Notes: generated from the sequence alone by a model not told the origin. Positions 34,047-43,444 are shown, counted from the stretch's first letter. The stretch is DNA of 64,000 nucleotides from Nocardioides turkmenicus (GCF_011045035.1 NZ_JAALAA010000002.1:248001-312000), one strand, 5' to 3'. Translations and numbers: made by a program.

Positions 34047-34664
34047 TCAGGCGAGGATGCCGGCGTGGAGCAGCTTCAGATACTGCTCCGACAGCGTCTC
34101 AGGGGTGTGGCGTCCGCCGGGGCGATACCAGGAGACCGTGGACCAGACGCCGTCGCGGATGAAGCGATACGTCAGCGCCGGGTCGAGGGAGGCCTGGAAG
34201 ACGCCCGAGGACTGGCCGGCCTCGATCACCTGGATCCACAGCGCCTCGTTGTCGCGGGAGCGCTCGGCGACGAACTCGAAACCCTCGACGGTCGCCAGGA
34301 AGGACGCCTCGTTCTGGTAGAGCGCGACCGCGAGCCGCTCGTTGTGGATGGTCCGGAACGACTCCGCGATCAGCCCATCCAGGTCGGCCTTCGGGTCGAC
34401 GCCGGTCTCGACGATCTCGGTGAACCGCGCGTTGAGCCCGTCGAGGAACTCGGACAGCAGCTCGGTCAGCATCGCTTCCTTGGAGCGGAAGTGGTGGTAG
34501 AGCGAGCCGGAGAGGATCCCCGCGGCGTCGGCGATGTCGCGTACGGTCGTCTGGGAGAACCCCTTGGTCGCGAACATCTCGCCGGCCAGCGTGAGCAGCT
34601 CGGCTCGTCGCGACGACCCCGACGCCGTCCCCCGCCTTCTCGGCGCAACCCCCGTGTCAGTCAT
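34047..34664 (-). CDS. kstR2: KstR2, TetR-family repressor of steroid ring C/D genes
   Basis: A 205-residue TetR repressor. The HTH region TTVRDIADAAGILSGSLYHH is the KstR2 signature. KstR2 releases DNA on binding HIP-CoA, the product of FadD3. It is divergent from fadD3. ATG lies 6 nt after TAGACT (complement of 34671-34676), so expression is probably leaderless, and the operator at 34680 sits just upstream, which implies autoregulation. Confidence 0.93.
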   Translation of the reverse strand: MTDTGVAPRRRGTASGSSRRAELLTLAGEMFATKGFSQTTVRDIADAAGILSGSLYHHFRSKEAMLTELLSEFLDGLNARFTEIVETGVDPKADLDGLIAESFRTIHNERLAVALYQNEASFLATVEGFEFVAERSRDNEALWIQVIEAGQSSGVFQASLDPALTYRFIRDGVWSTVSWYRPGGRHTPETLSEQYLKLLHAGILA

Positions 34665-34679
34665 GGACGAAGTCTACCA

Positions 34680-34697
34680 AACAAGCAGTTGCTCAAC
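34680..34697. promoter_or_regulatory. KstR2 operator, kstR2/fadD3
   Basis: AACAAGCAGTTGCTCAAC is the least conserved of the KstR2-like sites in the window but lies exactly between the two -10 boxes of the divergent, probably leaderless kstR2 (TAGACT) and fadD3 (TACGCT, 34698-34703) promoters. Confidence 0.8.
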
Positions 34698-34710
34698 TAC
34701 GCTTGCCCGG

Positions 34711-36249
34711 GTGACCCCGCGCACGATCCCTGCCCTGCTCGAGAAGGCCAAGCAGACGTACGCCGACCACCCGGCGATCGTCGACGGCCCCACGACGCTC
34801 ACCTACACCGAGCTCGCGGACGCAGCGGAGAGGGCCGCGCGTGCCTTCCTCGCCAGCGGCGTACGCAGCGGCGACCGGGTCGGGATCTGGGCCCCCAACC
34901 GCTGGGAGTTCCCCGTCGCGGTCCTCGGCGCGCAGACGATCGGGGCGGCCGTGGTGCCGCTGAACACCCGCTACCGGGGGCATGAGGCACGCGAGATCCT
35001 CGAACGCTCGAGAGCGGCCGCGCTGATCACCGTCAACGGCTTCCTGGGCACCGACTACGTCCAGATGCTCCACGACGCCGGACCGCTCCCCGAGCACCTG
35101 CTGACCGTCGTCGACCTGGCGACCGGCTGGGACGAGTTCCTGGCGAGAGGCGACGACACGACCGAAAAGCGTCTCTCGGACGCTAAAGCGACCGTCACCC
35201 CCGACACCCTCGCCGACCTGCTGTTCACCTCCGGCACCACGGGCAAGCCGAAAGGGGTGATGAGCGCCCAACGCCAGACGATCGGCGTCGCGGACGTCTG
35301 GGCACGCGGCGCCGCGCTCTCCCCCGACGACCGCTACGCCATCGTCAACCCGTTCTTCCACGGCTTCGGCTACAAGGCGGGCTTCGTCGCGGCATTCACC
35401 GCCGGCAGCACGGTCTACCCGATCGCGACCTACGACCCCACCCAGGCGCTGAAGCTGATCCAGGACGAGCGGATCACCGTCCTCCCCGGAGCCCCGACGA
35501 TCTTCACCACGCTGATCAACCATGACGACCTCGAGGCCTACGACATCTCGAGCCTGCGCTTCGCGATCGCCGGCGCCGCCAGCGTCCCGGAGAGCCTCTT
35601 CGCCGACATGCGCAACATCCTCGGGATCGACGAGGTCAAGGGGGCGTACGGCCTGACCGAGTGCATGGTCGCCACCACCACCCGACCCGGTGAGGACCCC
35701 GAGCACGTGGCCAAGGTGGTCGGGCCCGCGGTCGAGGGGCTGGAGATCCGCACCGTCACCGCGGCCGGCACGGACGCGGAGCCGGGCGAGGACGGCGAGG
35801 TCTGGATCCGCGGCGACAACGTGATGCTCGGCTACTTCGAGAACCCCGAAGCCACCGCCGAGGCGATCGACGAGGACGGCTGGCTCCACACCGGCGACGT
35901 CGGCTACCTCGACGAGCACGGCTGCCTGAAGATCACCGACCGGATCAAGGACATGTTCACCGTCGGCGGCTTCAACGTCTACCCGGCCGAGGTCGAGAAC
36001 ACCCTCGCCGCTCACCCCGGCATCGTCGAGGCCGCGGTCATCGGCGTCCCCGACGCCCGTCTGGGCCAGGTGGGCAAGGCCTTCGTGGTCCTTCACGACG
36101 ACGGCCTGACCGCCGACGCCATCGCGACCTGGCTCAAGGACCGCCTGGCCAACTACAAGCAGCCGAGGACGTACGTGCTGGTCGACAGCCTCCCGCGCAA
36201 CGCCAGCGGCAAGGTGCTGAAGACGGACCTGCGAAACCCCCCAAAATAG
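34711..36249 (+). CDS. fadD3: FadD3, HIP-CoA synthetase
   Basis: A 512-residue AMP-forming acyl-CoA ligase. The P-loop-like motif LLFTSGTTGKPKGVM lies at about 170-184, GAYGLTECM follows, the hinge is DRIKDMFTVGGFN, and the C-terminal catalytic Lys is in NASGKVLKTDLR (about Lys501). FadD3 activates HIP (the C/D-ring propanoate) with CoA and ATP, which commits it to ring degradation and makes the KstR2 inducer. GTG is 7 nt after TACGCT; an in-frame ATG at 34534 lies inside kstR2 and is not used. Confidence 0.92.
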   Translation: MTPRTIPALLEKAKQTYADHPAIVDGPTTLTYTELADAAERAARAFLASGVRSGDRVGIWAPNRWEFPVAVLGAQTIGAAVVPLNTRYRGHEAREILERSRAAALITVNGFLGTDYVQMLHDAGPLPEHLLTVVDLATGWDEFLARGDDTTEKRLSDAKATVTPDTLADLLFTSGTTGKPKGVMSAQRQTIGVADVWARGAALSPDDRYAIVNPFFHGFGYKAGFVAAFTAGSTVYPIATYDPTQALKLIQDERITVLPGAPTIFTTLINHDDLEAYDISSLRFAIAGAASVPESLFADMRNILGIDEVKGAYGLTECMVATTTRPGEDPEHVAKVVGPAVEGLEIRTVTAAGTDAEPGEDGEVWIRGDNVMLGYFENPEATAEAIDEDGWLHTGDVGYLDEHGCLKITDRIKDMFTVGGFNVYPAEVENTLAAHPGIVEAAVIGVPDARLGQVGKAFVVLHDDGLTADAIATWLKDRLANYKQPRTYVLVDSLPRNASGKVLKTDLRNPPK

Positions 36250-36316
36250 GTGACACCCCACGGGGCGGGGGTATAGGTTTCCGGAGCCCATCTTTACTTC
36301 CCCCACGGAGGCTTCG

Positions 36317-39136
36317 ATGCCCCGACGCGCCAAGATCGCGTCCATCTCCGGCACCACCCTCGTTCTCGGCGTGGCCGCAGTCGCGATCCCGCTGACGCTG
36401 AACTCCGCCACCGCCGAGCCGACCACGTCCGGCCCGCTGGCCGCGTTCGACGCCGCGAACCGGGAGCCGTCGACCCTTCCCGCCGGCCCGGTCGACGCTC
36501 ACGTCGAGGAGGTCGCACTGACCACCTCGACCGGCAAGGCGACCGAGCACGCGACGAAGGTCGACAAGCCGCGCAGCAACGTCATCAAGAGCGACCCGCA
36601 GGACGCCACCGGCTTCGCCGTCATCGGTGTGACCTGGTCCGATGCCACCGCATCGGAAGACGTGCGCCCCGAGATCCGCACCCTGAAGGACGGCGTGTGG
36701 TCGTCGTGGAGCCCGATGGTCGTCGACGTCGAGGACCACGGTCCGGACGCCGGCACCGCGGAGGCGAAGGGCGTCCGCCCGGGCACCGACGAGTTCCTGG
36801 CCGGGCACGTCGACCAGGTGCAGACCCGGATCATCGTCCCTGACGATGCCGAGATCCCCGGCGACCTCGAGCTCGCGGTGATCGAGCCGGGCAAGCCTTC
36901 GGACACGGTCGAGGAGCTCCCCGAGATCGAGACCGACAAGGACAAGCCCCGGGCGACCAGCACCCACAAGGGCAGCAAGGACTCCGACCTCAACCTGGTC
37001 GCGTCCACCTACACCCCGAGCCCGACGATCTACAGCCGTGCGCAGTGGGGCGCCGACGAGACTCTCCGCGAGCAGACGGCCCCGAGCTACCGCCAGATCC
37101 ACGGTGGTTTCGTCCACCACACCGCGGGCACCAACGCCTACACCGAGGCCGACGTCCCCGCCATCATCCGGGCCATCTACGAGTTCCACGTCACCACCCG
37201 CGGCTACCGCGACGTCGGCTACAACTTCTTCGTCGACAAGTTCGGCCGCATCTGGGAGGGCCGCCACGGCGGCGTCGCGCTGCCGGTCGAGGGCGCCCAC
37301 ACCAGCGGCTACAACTACGACAGCTTCGGTGCCTCGGCGCTCGGCTGCTTCGACACGGTCGCGGCCGGCTGTCCCGACGACGCCGGCGCGGCGCAGAACC
37401 AGCCCACCGACGCGATGATTCAGGCCTACGGCTCCCTCTACGCCTGGAAGCTCTCGCTCCACGGCGTCACCGCCAACGCCACCAACGTGACCCTGACCAA
37501 GACCGACGGCACCAAGACGACCTTCCCGCACGCGATCAACGGTCACCGCGACGCCGGCACCACCGTCTGCCCGGGCGCGAACCTCCAGGCCAAGCTCCCC
37601 CAGATCCGTACACTCGCCGCCGGCCTCCAGAAGAGCTGGAGCGGCCGCGACCTGGAGTCCAACATCGCCGGCACGAGTCACTCCGACTTCGTGGCACGAC
37701 GGGCCTCCGACGGCCGGATCTTCACGCTGCGTACGGGCGGGTTCGCCGGGTTCAACTCGACCAAGACGTCCACGACGGTCGGCAGCACCGTGCGCGAGGC
37801 CGTGGTCACCCCGGACATCACCGGCGACGGCAAGGCCGACCTGATCCAGGTCCGCACCGACGGCTCGGCCGGCATCCGCAAGGGCCGCGGCGACGGCACC
37901 TTCGCCTCCGTCTTCAAGAACCTCGGCAAGAGCACCTTCTCCGGGGTCTCCAAGATCACCGCGACCGGCAACATCGGCGGCACCTCGGCCAACGACCTGG
38001 TCGGCAAGAACGCGAAGGGCTACCTGGTCCGCTACACCGGCAACGGCGCCGGCGGGTTCACCCGCGTGGGCACGACGCGCTCGCTGAGCGGCTTCGACAA
38101 GCTGGCCGCGACCGGCGACGTCAACAAGGACGGCAAGCGCGACCTGATCGGCCGCAAGTCCGGTGCGCTCTACTACTTCAAGGGCTCGGGCAGCGGTACG
38201 TTCGGCTCGCCGGTCAAGCTCGCGACCCAGAGCCCGTCGTGGTCCTCGCTGGTCCAGATCTCCGGCTACGGCGACTTCACCGGCGACGGTCGTGGCGACC
38301 TGATCGGCCGGGACTCGTCCAACCGCGGCTGGATCTACCCGGCCTCCGGCTCGGGCTTCGGCAAGCCGCTGGGCCCGTACGCGGACGTCAACCGCACCCT
38401 CATCGGCGCGGTCAACCTCGTCGGCAACAGTCTGCCGGACCTGATGATGAAGTCCGGCTCGACGCTCTACGTCAAGCCGAACAGCGGCCGGGTCAGCCTG
38501 GCCGCGCCGGTCGACAGCGGCATCACGCTGACCAGCGCCACCGCGCTGATGAACGCCGGCGACTGGAACCGCGACGGCAAGGGCGACTTCCTGGCCAAGA
38601 TGTCCGACGGCACCGTGCGTCTCTACCGGGGCTACGGCACCGGCAAGTTCGCCAGCCCCGTCACCATCGCGAGCGGTCTCGGCACCGTCATCGACGCGGT
38701 CGGCGACATCACCGGCGACGGCTACCCCGACCTGATGGGCCGCACCTCCGACGGCACGATCAAGCTCTGGCCCGGCAAGGGCTCGACCAAGGTCGGCACG
38801 TCGATCACCATGAAGGCCTCCGCCTCGGGCACCCGCCTGGTCGGCGTCGGGCGCTGGAACAGCGGCAACACCCCCGACGTCCTCTTCGTCAACGGCACCA
38901 GCACCGTCGTCCACGACAGCAACGGACCGGGCGGCCTGGTCTCCACGCAGACCCTGTCGGTCAACCTGTCCGGCTACGACGCGGTGCTCGGCGTACGCGA
39001 CCTGCGGGCCGGCTCGGGCGGCGACCTGATCGTGCGGTCGGGCAGCTACATCTACGCGCTGGAGCGCAACAGCACCGGCACCGGCGTGACCCGCACCTAC
39101 CTGGGTGCACTGTCGGGCTACAACCTGCTGGGCTGA
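36317..39136 (+). CDS. Secreted PGRP-type N-acetylmuramoyl-L-alanine amidase with FG-GAP repeats
   Basis: 939 residues. It has a signal peptide (about 1-34), a region of about 200 residues without known motifs, a peptidoglycan-recognition amidase domain at about 238-430 (SRAQWGAD, FVHHTAG with a zinc His, GYNFFVDKFGRIWEGR, NGHRDAGTTVCPG with the second zinc site), then FG-GAP/VCBS-like blades from about 470 to the end (repeated DITGDGKADL, DVNKDGKRDLIG, DWNRDGKGDFL patterns) that should fold as a propeller. It is likely to cut or bind cell-wall peptide links outside the cell. GGAGG precedes ATG. Confidence 0.93.
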   Translation: MPRRAKIASISGTTLVLGVAAVAIPLTLNSATAEPTTSGPLAAFDAANREPSTLPAGPVDAHVEEVALTTSTGKATEHATKVDKPRSNVIKSDPQDATGFAVIGVTWSDATASEDVRPEIRTLKDGVWSSWSPMVVDVEDHGPDAGTAEAKGVRPGTDEFLAGHVDQVQTRIIVPDDAEIPGDLELAVIEPGKPSDTVEELPEIETDKDKPRATSTHKGSKDSDLNLVASTYTPSPTIYSRAQWGADETLREQTAPSYRQIHGGFVHHTAGTNAYTEADVPAIIRAIYEFHVTTRGYRDVGYNFFVDKFGRIWEGRHGGVALPVEGAHTSGYNYDSFGASALGCFDTVAAGCPDDAGAAQNQPTDAMIQAYGSLYAWKLSLHGVTANATNVTLTKTDGTKTTFPHAINGHRDAGTTVCPGANLQAKLPQIRTLAAGLQKSWSGRDLESNIAGTSHSDFVARRASDGRIFTLRTGGFAGFNSTKTSTTVGSTVREAVVTPDITGDGKADLIQVRTDGSAGIRKGRGDGTFASVFKNLGKSTFSGVSKITATGNIGGTSANDLVGKNAKGYLVRYTGNGAGGFTRVGTTRSLSGFDKLAATGDVNKDGKRDLIGRKSGALYYFKGSGSGTFGSPVKLATQSPSWSSLVQISGYGDFTGDGRGDLIGRDSSNRGWIYPASGSGFGKPLGPYADVNRTLIGAVNLVGNSLPDLMMKSGSTLYVKPNSGRVSLAAPVDSGITLTSATALMNAGDWNRDGKGDFLAKMSDGTVRLYRGYGTGKFASPVTIASGLGTVIDAVGDITGDGYPDLMGRTSDGTIKLWPGKGSTKVGTSITMKASASGTRLVGVGRWNSGNTPDVLFVNGTSTVVHDSNGPGGLVSTQTLSVNLSGYDAVLGVRDLRAGSGGDLIVRSGSYIYALERNSTGTGVTRTYLGALSGYNLLG

Positions 39137-39143
39137 CCCGGTC

Positions 39144-39185
39144 GAGGATGCCGAGAGTGGCCCGCGGGTCACTCTCGGCATCCTC
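39144..39185. terminator. Bidirectional terminator, 16-bp perfect stem
   Basis: GAGGATGCCGAGAGTG (39144-39159) pairs perfectly with 39170-39185 around a 10-nt GC-rich loop. It lies between the convergent amidase and antiporter genes, 7 bp after one stop and 3 bp from the other. Confidence 0.88.
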
Positions 39186-39188
39186 GGC

Positions 39189-40781
39189 TCACGCCGAGAG
39201 CTGGCGCTCCTGGTTGACCCGGATCGCCTTCTCGGCGAGGTCGGAGCCGGCCGACGCGTACAGGTTCAGGACGGCGTGGGCGCCGCGCTTCTTGAGCTCG
39301 TCGCGCTCCTCGGGGCGCAGCGCGATGGCGGCCACGGTGCCCGTGAAGCCGAGCTTGTGGAGCAGGTCCATGGCGAGCAGGTTGTCGCCGTGGAAGGGCA
39401 TCGTGAGGACGACGAGCTCCATCCCGGCGCCCTTCTTGACCCGTTCCCAGAAGTCCTGGTCGGTGGCATCCGCCTCGACCACGTCGAAGCCCTCCGCCTT
39501 GAGCGAGTCGGCGCGCACCGAGTCGTGCTCGACCGCCAGCACGTGGTAGCCCTGGGTGTCGCGCAGCTCCTCGTAGGTCGTACGCCCCACCCGGCCCATC
39601 CCGACCACCAGCGCCTTGGCGTCACCGAGGTTGATCGGCCGGTCGGCCTCCTGGAGCCGCTCGGGTCGCTGCTCCGGCAGCACCCGGTTGAGCAGGTTGA
39701 TCAGTTTCGCGGCGTACGCGTTGAAGACGGCGGCGACCAGGAACGACAGCGAGGTCGCGACCGCGAGGACGGTCTGCCACTCGGCCGAGGCCAGCCCGGT
39801 CGCCGAGGCGATCACGATGACGATCAGGCCGAACTCGGAGTAGTTGGTCAGCGTGAACGAGGCCAGCGTCGCGGTGCGGTAACGCAGGCCCATGACAGCG
39901 AAGATCACCACGTACGCGACCGCCTGCAGCGGCAGCAGGATCTGCAGCACGGTGGCCAGTGCCAGGTCCTCCAGCGACGGCACCCCGGTCAGGCCGATGC
40001 TCAGGAAGAACGCGATGAGGAAGAGCTCCTTGGTGCTGAACAGCAGCTTCGCCAGGGCCGGCGCCTTGGCGTGCGACCCGAGAAGAGCGCCGACCACGAG
40101 CGCCCCGAGGTCGCCCTTGAGCCCGACGGTCTCGAAGAGCCAGTAGCCCGGCACGAGCGCGATCGCCAGGCCGAAGAGCGCGGTCAGCTCGGCGGAGGTG
40201 ATCCGGTCCCACATGCGGTGGGCGAGCCAGGCACCCGGGAGGAGCAGCACCAGCGCGAAGACCCAGGGGGAAGGCCAGTGGCCCTTGGAGATCGTCAGGA
40301 ACGCGACCGCGACGATGTCCTGCATGACCAGCACACCGATCGCGATCCGGCCGTAGAGGGTGTTGTTGTCGCGGCGCTCGTCGAGGACCTTGATCGCGAA
40401 CACGGTGCTCGAGAAGGAGAGCACGAACGCGATCAGCGCCATCTCGCCCAGGTCGGCGTCGGCGAGGAGCGCGAAGCCGAGCGGGGCGATGCCGGCCAGC
40501 AGCCCGACCCCGATGATCACGCTGAACCCGAGGTGGGCGAAGGTGCTCAGCCACACGTCGGGCCGGAGCAGCGATCGCACGTCGAGCTTGAGGCCGATGC
40601 CGAACAGCAGCAGCGTGACGCCCAGGTCGGCCAGCGTGTGCAGGCCCTCGAGCTCGCCGACACCGGCGGCGTGCAGCCCGAACCCGGCGGCCAGGAAGCC
40701 GACCAGTGGCGGGAGTTTCAGGAACATCGCGACCAGCCCGGCTCCTAGTGCGACAAGCAGGTAGAGCGCGGTCAGCGACAT
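39189..40781 (-). CDS. CPA2-family cation/proton antiporter with RCK (TrkA-N) domain
   Basis: 530 residues. Residues about 1-375 form a Kef-type exchanger with about 12 helices (ADLGVTLLLFGIGLKLD, LSFSSTVFAIKVL, LVMQDIVAVAFL). The C-terminal Rossmann RCK domain starts near 390 with ALVVGMGRVGRTTYEEL and binds a nucleotide to gate transport. It probably exports K+ or Na+ against H+. It lies convergent to the amidase gene behind a shared hairpin. Confidence 0.92.
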   Translation of the reverse strand: MSLTALYLLVALGAGLVAMFLKLPPLVGFLAAGFGLHAAGVGELEGLHTLADLGVTLLLFGIGLKLDVRSLLRPDVWLSTFAHLGFSVIIGVGLLAGIAPLGFALLADADLGEMALIAFVLSFSSTVFAIKVLDERRDNNTLYGRIAIGVLVMQDIVAVAFLTISKGHWPSPWVFALVLLLPGAWLAHRMWDRITSAELTALFGLAIALVPGYWLFETVGLKGDLGALVVGALLGSHAKAPALAKLLFSTKELFLIAFFLSIGLTGVPSLEDLALATVLQILLPLQAVAYVVIFAVMGLRYRTATLASFTLTNYSEFGLIVIVIASATGLASAEWQTVLAVATSLSFLVAAVFNAYAAKLINLLNRVLPEQRPERLQEADRPINLGDAKALVVGMGRVGRTTYEELRDTQGYHVLAVEHDSVRADSLKAEGFDVVEADATDQDFWERVKKGAGMELVVLTMPFHGDNLLAMDLLHKLGFTGTVAAIALRPEERDELKKRGAHAVLNLYASAGSDLAEKAIRVNQERQLSA

Positions 40782-40864
40782 ATTCGGATATCCCCCAGGC
40801 TGAAACTCGACGTTCCGACGTACGTACGATACCGCGTGATACCACCTCGGGTTACGCTGGGTCC

Positions 40865-41125
40865 ATGGCTATGACTCTGCGACTCAGCGAGGCCGACGAC
40901 CGGCTGCTGACCGACCGCGCCCGGACGGAGAACCGGTCCAAGCAGGAGATCGCCCGCGAGGCCATCCGCGCCTACCTCAACGACCACGACCGGCGCATCG
41001 AGGACCTCGAGGACGATCTCGCCATCGCGCGCTACTCCCTGCGCCGCGAGCTCGGCGAGGTCCGCTACACCCCGCACGCCGAGGCCCGCCGCGCCCTCGG
41101 TCTCGACCGCCCGCTCGGCGAGTGA
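40865..41125 (+). CDS. Ribbon-helix-helix (CopG-type) antitoxin
   Basis: 86 residues. The N-terminal RHH motif MTLRLSEADDRLLTDRARTENRSKQEIAREAIRAYL binds DNA as a dimer; the C-terminal half would wrap the toxin. ATG is 6 nt after TACGCT, so a leaderless mRNA is likely. Its TGA overlaps the GTG of the toxin gene, the normal order for a type II module with an autorepressing antitoxin. Confidence 0.88.
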   Translation: MAMTLRLSEADDRLLTDRARTENRSKQEIAREAIRAYLNDHDRRIEDLEDDLAIARYSLRRELGEVRYTPHAEARRALGLDRPLGE

Positions 41126-41373
41126 CCTATCAGATCGTCTGGGCCGACGAGGCGTTGCAGTCGGCCGAGGCGTACGTCGACGACGACCCGATCGGCCTGA
41201 TCCAGGTCTTCGACACCGTCGACACCCTGGCCGAGACCCCGCGCGACGTCGGTGCGTACGCCTGGGGCAAGGACCGCTACCGCCTCCGCGTCGGCCGCTA
41301 CCGGATCGTGTACGTCGTCGAGGAGCGCCGCGTCACGGTCGCCGTCATCCACATCGGGCGGCGGAGCGTCTAG
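41122..41373 (+). CDS. RelE/ParE-superfamily toxin
   Basis: 83 residues. It shows the RelE/ParE pattern: an N-terminal strand (TYQIVWADEALQSAEAY), a helix pair and a C-terminal core (DRYRLRVGRYRIVYVVEERRVTVAVIHIGRR) with the basic and aromatic residues common in mRNA-cutting members. The sequence alone does not separate a RelE ribosome-dependent RNase from a ParE gyrase inhibitor. Coupled to the antitoxin by GTGA. Confidence 0.88.
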   Translation: MTYQIVWADEALQSAEAYVDDDPIGLIQVFDTVDTLAETPRDVGAYAWGKDRYRLRVGRYRIVYVVEERRVTVAVIHIGRRSV

Positions 41374-41379
41374 TCCTCG

Positions 41380-41425
41380 CCGGTCGAGCCGCCGGAGCCG
41401 CTAGGCGGAGGCGTGTCGAGACCAG
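41380..41425. repeat. Single copy of the GGTCGAG...GTGTCGAGACCA repeat
   Basis: About 46 bp nearly identical (two differences) to 33918-33964, the left half of the large inverted repeat after ipdB. It lies between the convergent toxin and thiolase genes and has internal GCCGCC/GGCGG complementarity, so it can form a weak hairpin on its own. Confidence 0.85.
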
Positions 41426-41431
41426 CGAGGT

Positions 41432-42646
41432 TCAGAGCCGCTCGATGACCAGCGCCATACCCTGGCCGCCGGCCGCACACATGGTCTCCAGCCCGTAGCG
41501 ACCGCCGGTCTCCTGCAGGCCGTGGATGAGGGTGGTCGTGAGGCGGGCGCCGGTGGAGCCGAACGGGTGGCCGAGCGCGATCGCGCCGCCGTTGACGTTG
41601 ACCCGCTCGGGGTCGAGGCCGATCTGGTCGATGCTGGGCAGCACCTGGGCGGCGAAGGCCTCGTTCATCTCCACGAGGTCGATGTCGGACGCGGTCAGCC
41701 CGGCGCGGGCGAGTGCCTGGCGGGACGCCTCGACCGGGCCGAGGCCCATGATCTCCGGCGAGAGCCCGGAGACACCAGTCGAGACGATCCTGGCCAGCGG
41801 GGTGATCCCGAGCTCGGCGGCCCGGGTGTCGCTCATGATCACCAGCGCGGCCGCGCCGTCGTTCAGCGGGCAGCAGTTGCCGGCGGTGATGGTGCCGTTC
41901 TCGCGGAACACCGGCGCCAGCCCGGCGACCTTCTCCATGGTCACCCCGGCCCGCGGCCCGTCGTCGGCGGAGACGACCTCGCCGGACGGCAGCGTCACCG
42001 GCGTGATGTCCCGCTCCCAGAAGCCCCGGGCGGCAGCGGCCTCGGCGCGGTTCTGGGATCGTACGCCCCACGCGTCCTGCGCCTCCCGGGTGACGCCGCA
42101 CAGCTCGGCGACGTTCTCCGCGGTCTCGCCCATTGCGAGGTGGTAGTCGGGCAGCTCGCCCGCCTCGCGCGGGTCGCTCCAGGCCGTGCCGGCGGCCACC
42201 CGGGCAGCACCGCGCTCGTCGGCCTTGAGGAACTCCTCGGCCTTGGTGTCCGGCATCCCGTCGGCCTTGCCGTGCTCGTAGCGGGACACGCACTCGACCC
42301 CGGCGGAGACGAACGCGTCCCCCTCGCCGGCGCGGATGGCGTGGAACGCCATCCGGGTGGTCTGCAGCGACGAGGCGCAGTAGCGGTGGACGGTAGTGCC
42401 GGGGACGGCGTCGAGGCCGAGGCGTACGCCGACGACCCGGCCGATGTTGTAGCCCTGCTCCCCCGCAGGCTGGGCACAGCCCATCATCAGGTCGTCGATC
42501 TGCGTCGGGTCGAGCTCGGGGACCGCGGCGAGGGCGCTGCGTACGATCTGCTCGGCCAGCTCGTCGGGACGCAGGTCCTTCAGCGACCCCTTGAAGGCGC
42601 GGCCGATGGGCGAGCGGGCGGCGGAGACGATGACTGCTTCGGGCAC
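41432..42646 (-). CDS. Thiolase (acetyl-CoA C-acetyltransferase family) in KstR2-linked operon
   Basis: 404 residues with all thiolase residues: Cys90 in HRYCASS, His360 in ALGHPFG and Cys390 in TMCAAGG. It differs from FadA6 (extra middle loop, other substrate-pocket sequence). It follows the SDR gene at 42656 by 9 bp and should share its promoter and KstR2 operator. It may cleave a later beta-keto intermediate such as a methyl-ketoadipyl-CoA; that is inference. GAGGAG precedes the GTG start. Confidence 0.85.
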   Translation of the reverse strand: MPEAVIVSAARSPIGRAFKGSLKDLRPDELAEQIVRSALAAVPELDPTQIDDLMMGCAQPAGEQGYNIGRVVGVRLGLDAVPGTTVHRYCASSLQTTRMAFHAIRAGEGDAFVSAGVECVSRYEHGKADGMPDTKAEEFLKADERGAARVAAGTAWSDPREAGELPDYHLAMGETAENVAELCGVTREAQDAWGVRSQNRAEAAAARGFWERDITPVTLPSGEVVSADDGPRAGVTMEKVAGLAPVFRENGTITAGNCCPLNDGAAALVIMSDTRAAELGITPLARIVSTGVSGLSPEIMGLGPVEASRQALARAGLTASDIDLVEMNEAFAAQVLPSIDQIGLDPERVNVNGGAIALGHPFGSTGARLTTTLIHGLQETGGRYGLETMCAAGGQGMALVIERL

Positions 42647-42655
42647 GGGTTCTCC

Positions 42656-43423
42656 TCAGGAGTTGGGGGTGTGCTGGAGGAAGGCGGGCCACTCCCCGCC
42701 GCCGTCGACGGCGAGGACCGCACCGGTGATGTGCGTCGCGAGCGGGGAGGCGAGCATCAGGCAGGCGTCGCCGATCTCCGACGGGGTCGCGAAGACGCCG
42801 CGCGGGATGGTCGCTGCCACGGCGGCCCGCTGCTCCGGGCTCCCGTAGTGGTCCTCGGACCCCGGGGTGGAGACGATCCCGCAGGAGAGGGCGTTGACGC
42901 GTACGTCGGGAGCCCACTCGACCGCGATCGACCCGGTCAGGCTCTCGACGGCCGCCTTGGCGGCACCGTAGACCGCGGTCCCTGGACTGGGCCGGCGTGC
43001 CGAGATCGAGCTGATGTTGACGATGGATCCGCGCGAGGCCTTCAACGCCTCGTACGCCGCCTGGCAGACGTAGGCGGTGGCCAGGAAGTTGATCGCGGAG
43101 ATCTTCTCGTGGAAACGCGGCGACGCGCTCGCGAAGTCGGCGTAGGGGGCGCCACCGGCGTTGTTGACGACCACGTCGAGCCGCCCGAGCCGCGAGGTGA
43201 TGGCAGCGATCCAGGCCGCGACCTGCTCCGGATCGCGTACGTCCACCTGGGAGAAGACCGGCTTGCGCCCGTCGATCACCGGTAGGTCGGCCGGCGCCGT
43301 CCGGCCGCAGATCTCGACCTCCGCGCCGGCCTCGAGGAACCGGGCGACGATCCCGGCGCCCACCCCGCGGGCGCCACCGGTCACCGCGACCACCTTGCCG
43401 CTGAAGTCGATCTCCACTGCCAT
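42656..43423 (-). CDS. Short-chain dehydrogenase (Rv3549c-like) under a KstR2 site
   Basis: A 255-residue SDR with TGGARGVGAGI cofactor motif, NNAGG, catalytic Ser in VNISSISA and Tyr-x-x-x-Lys in YGAAKAA. It resembles the second SDR of the mycobacterial KstR2 regulon (Rv3549c). ATG at 43423 lies 7 nt after TAGACT, consistent with leaderless initiation; the operator at 43445 is directly upstream. It forms an operon with the thiolase. Confidence 0.83.
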   Translation of the reverse strand: MAVEIDFSGKVVAVTGGARGVGAGIVARFLEAGAEVEICGRTAPADLPVIDGRKPVFSQVDVRDPEQVAAWIAAITSRLGRLDVVVNNAGGAPYADFASASPRFHEKISAINFLATAYVCQAAYEALKASRGSIVNISSISARRPSPGTAVYGAAKAAVESLTGSIAVEWAPDVRVNALSCGIVSTPGSEDHYGSPEQRAAVAATIPRGVFATPSEIGDACLMLASPLATHITGAVLAVDGGGEWPAFLQHTPNS

Positions 43424-43444
43424 GTGCGGCAGTCTAGAGCGCCT

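Noticed and set aside
36134..39181. A 1015-codon minus-strand frame opposite the PGRP amidase gene
   Set aside because: It is the antisense of a protein with a signal peptide, zinc-site motifs and FG-GAP repeats; the shadow product has no domain and the biased composition of an antisense frame.
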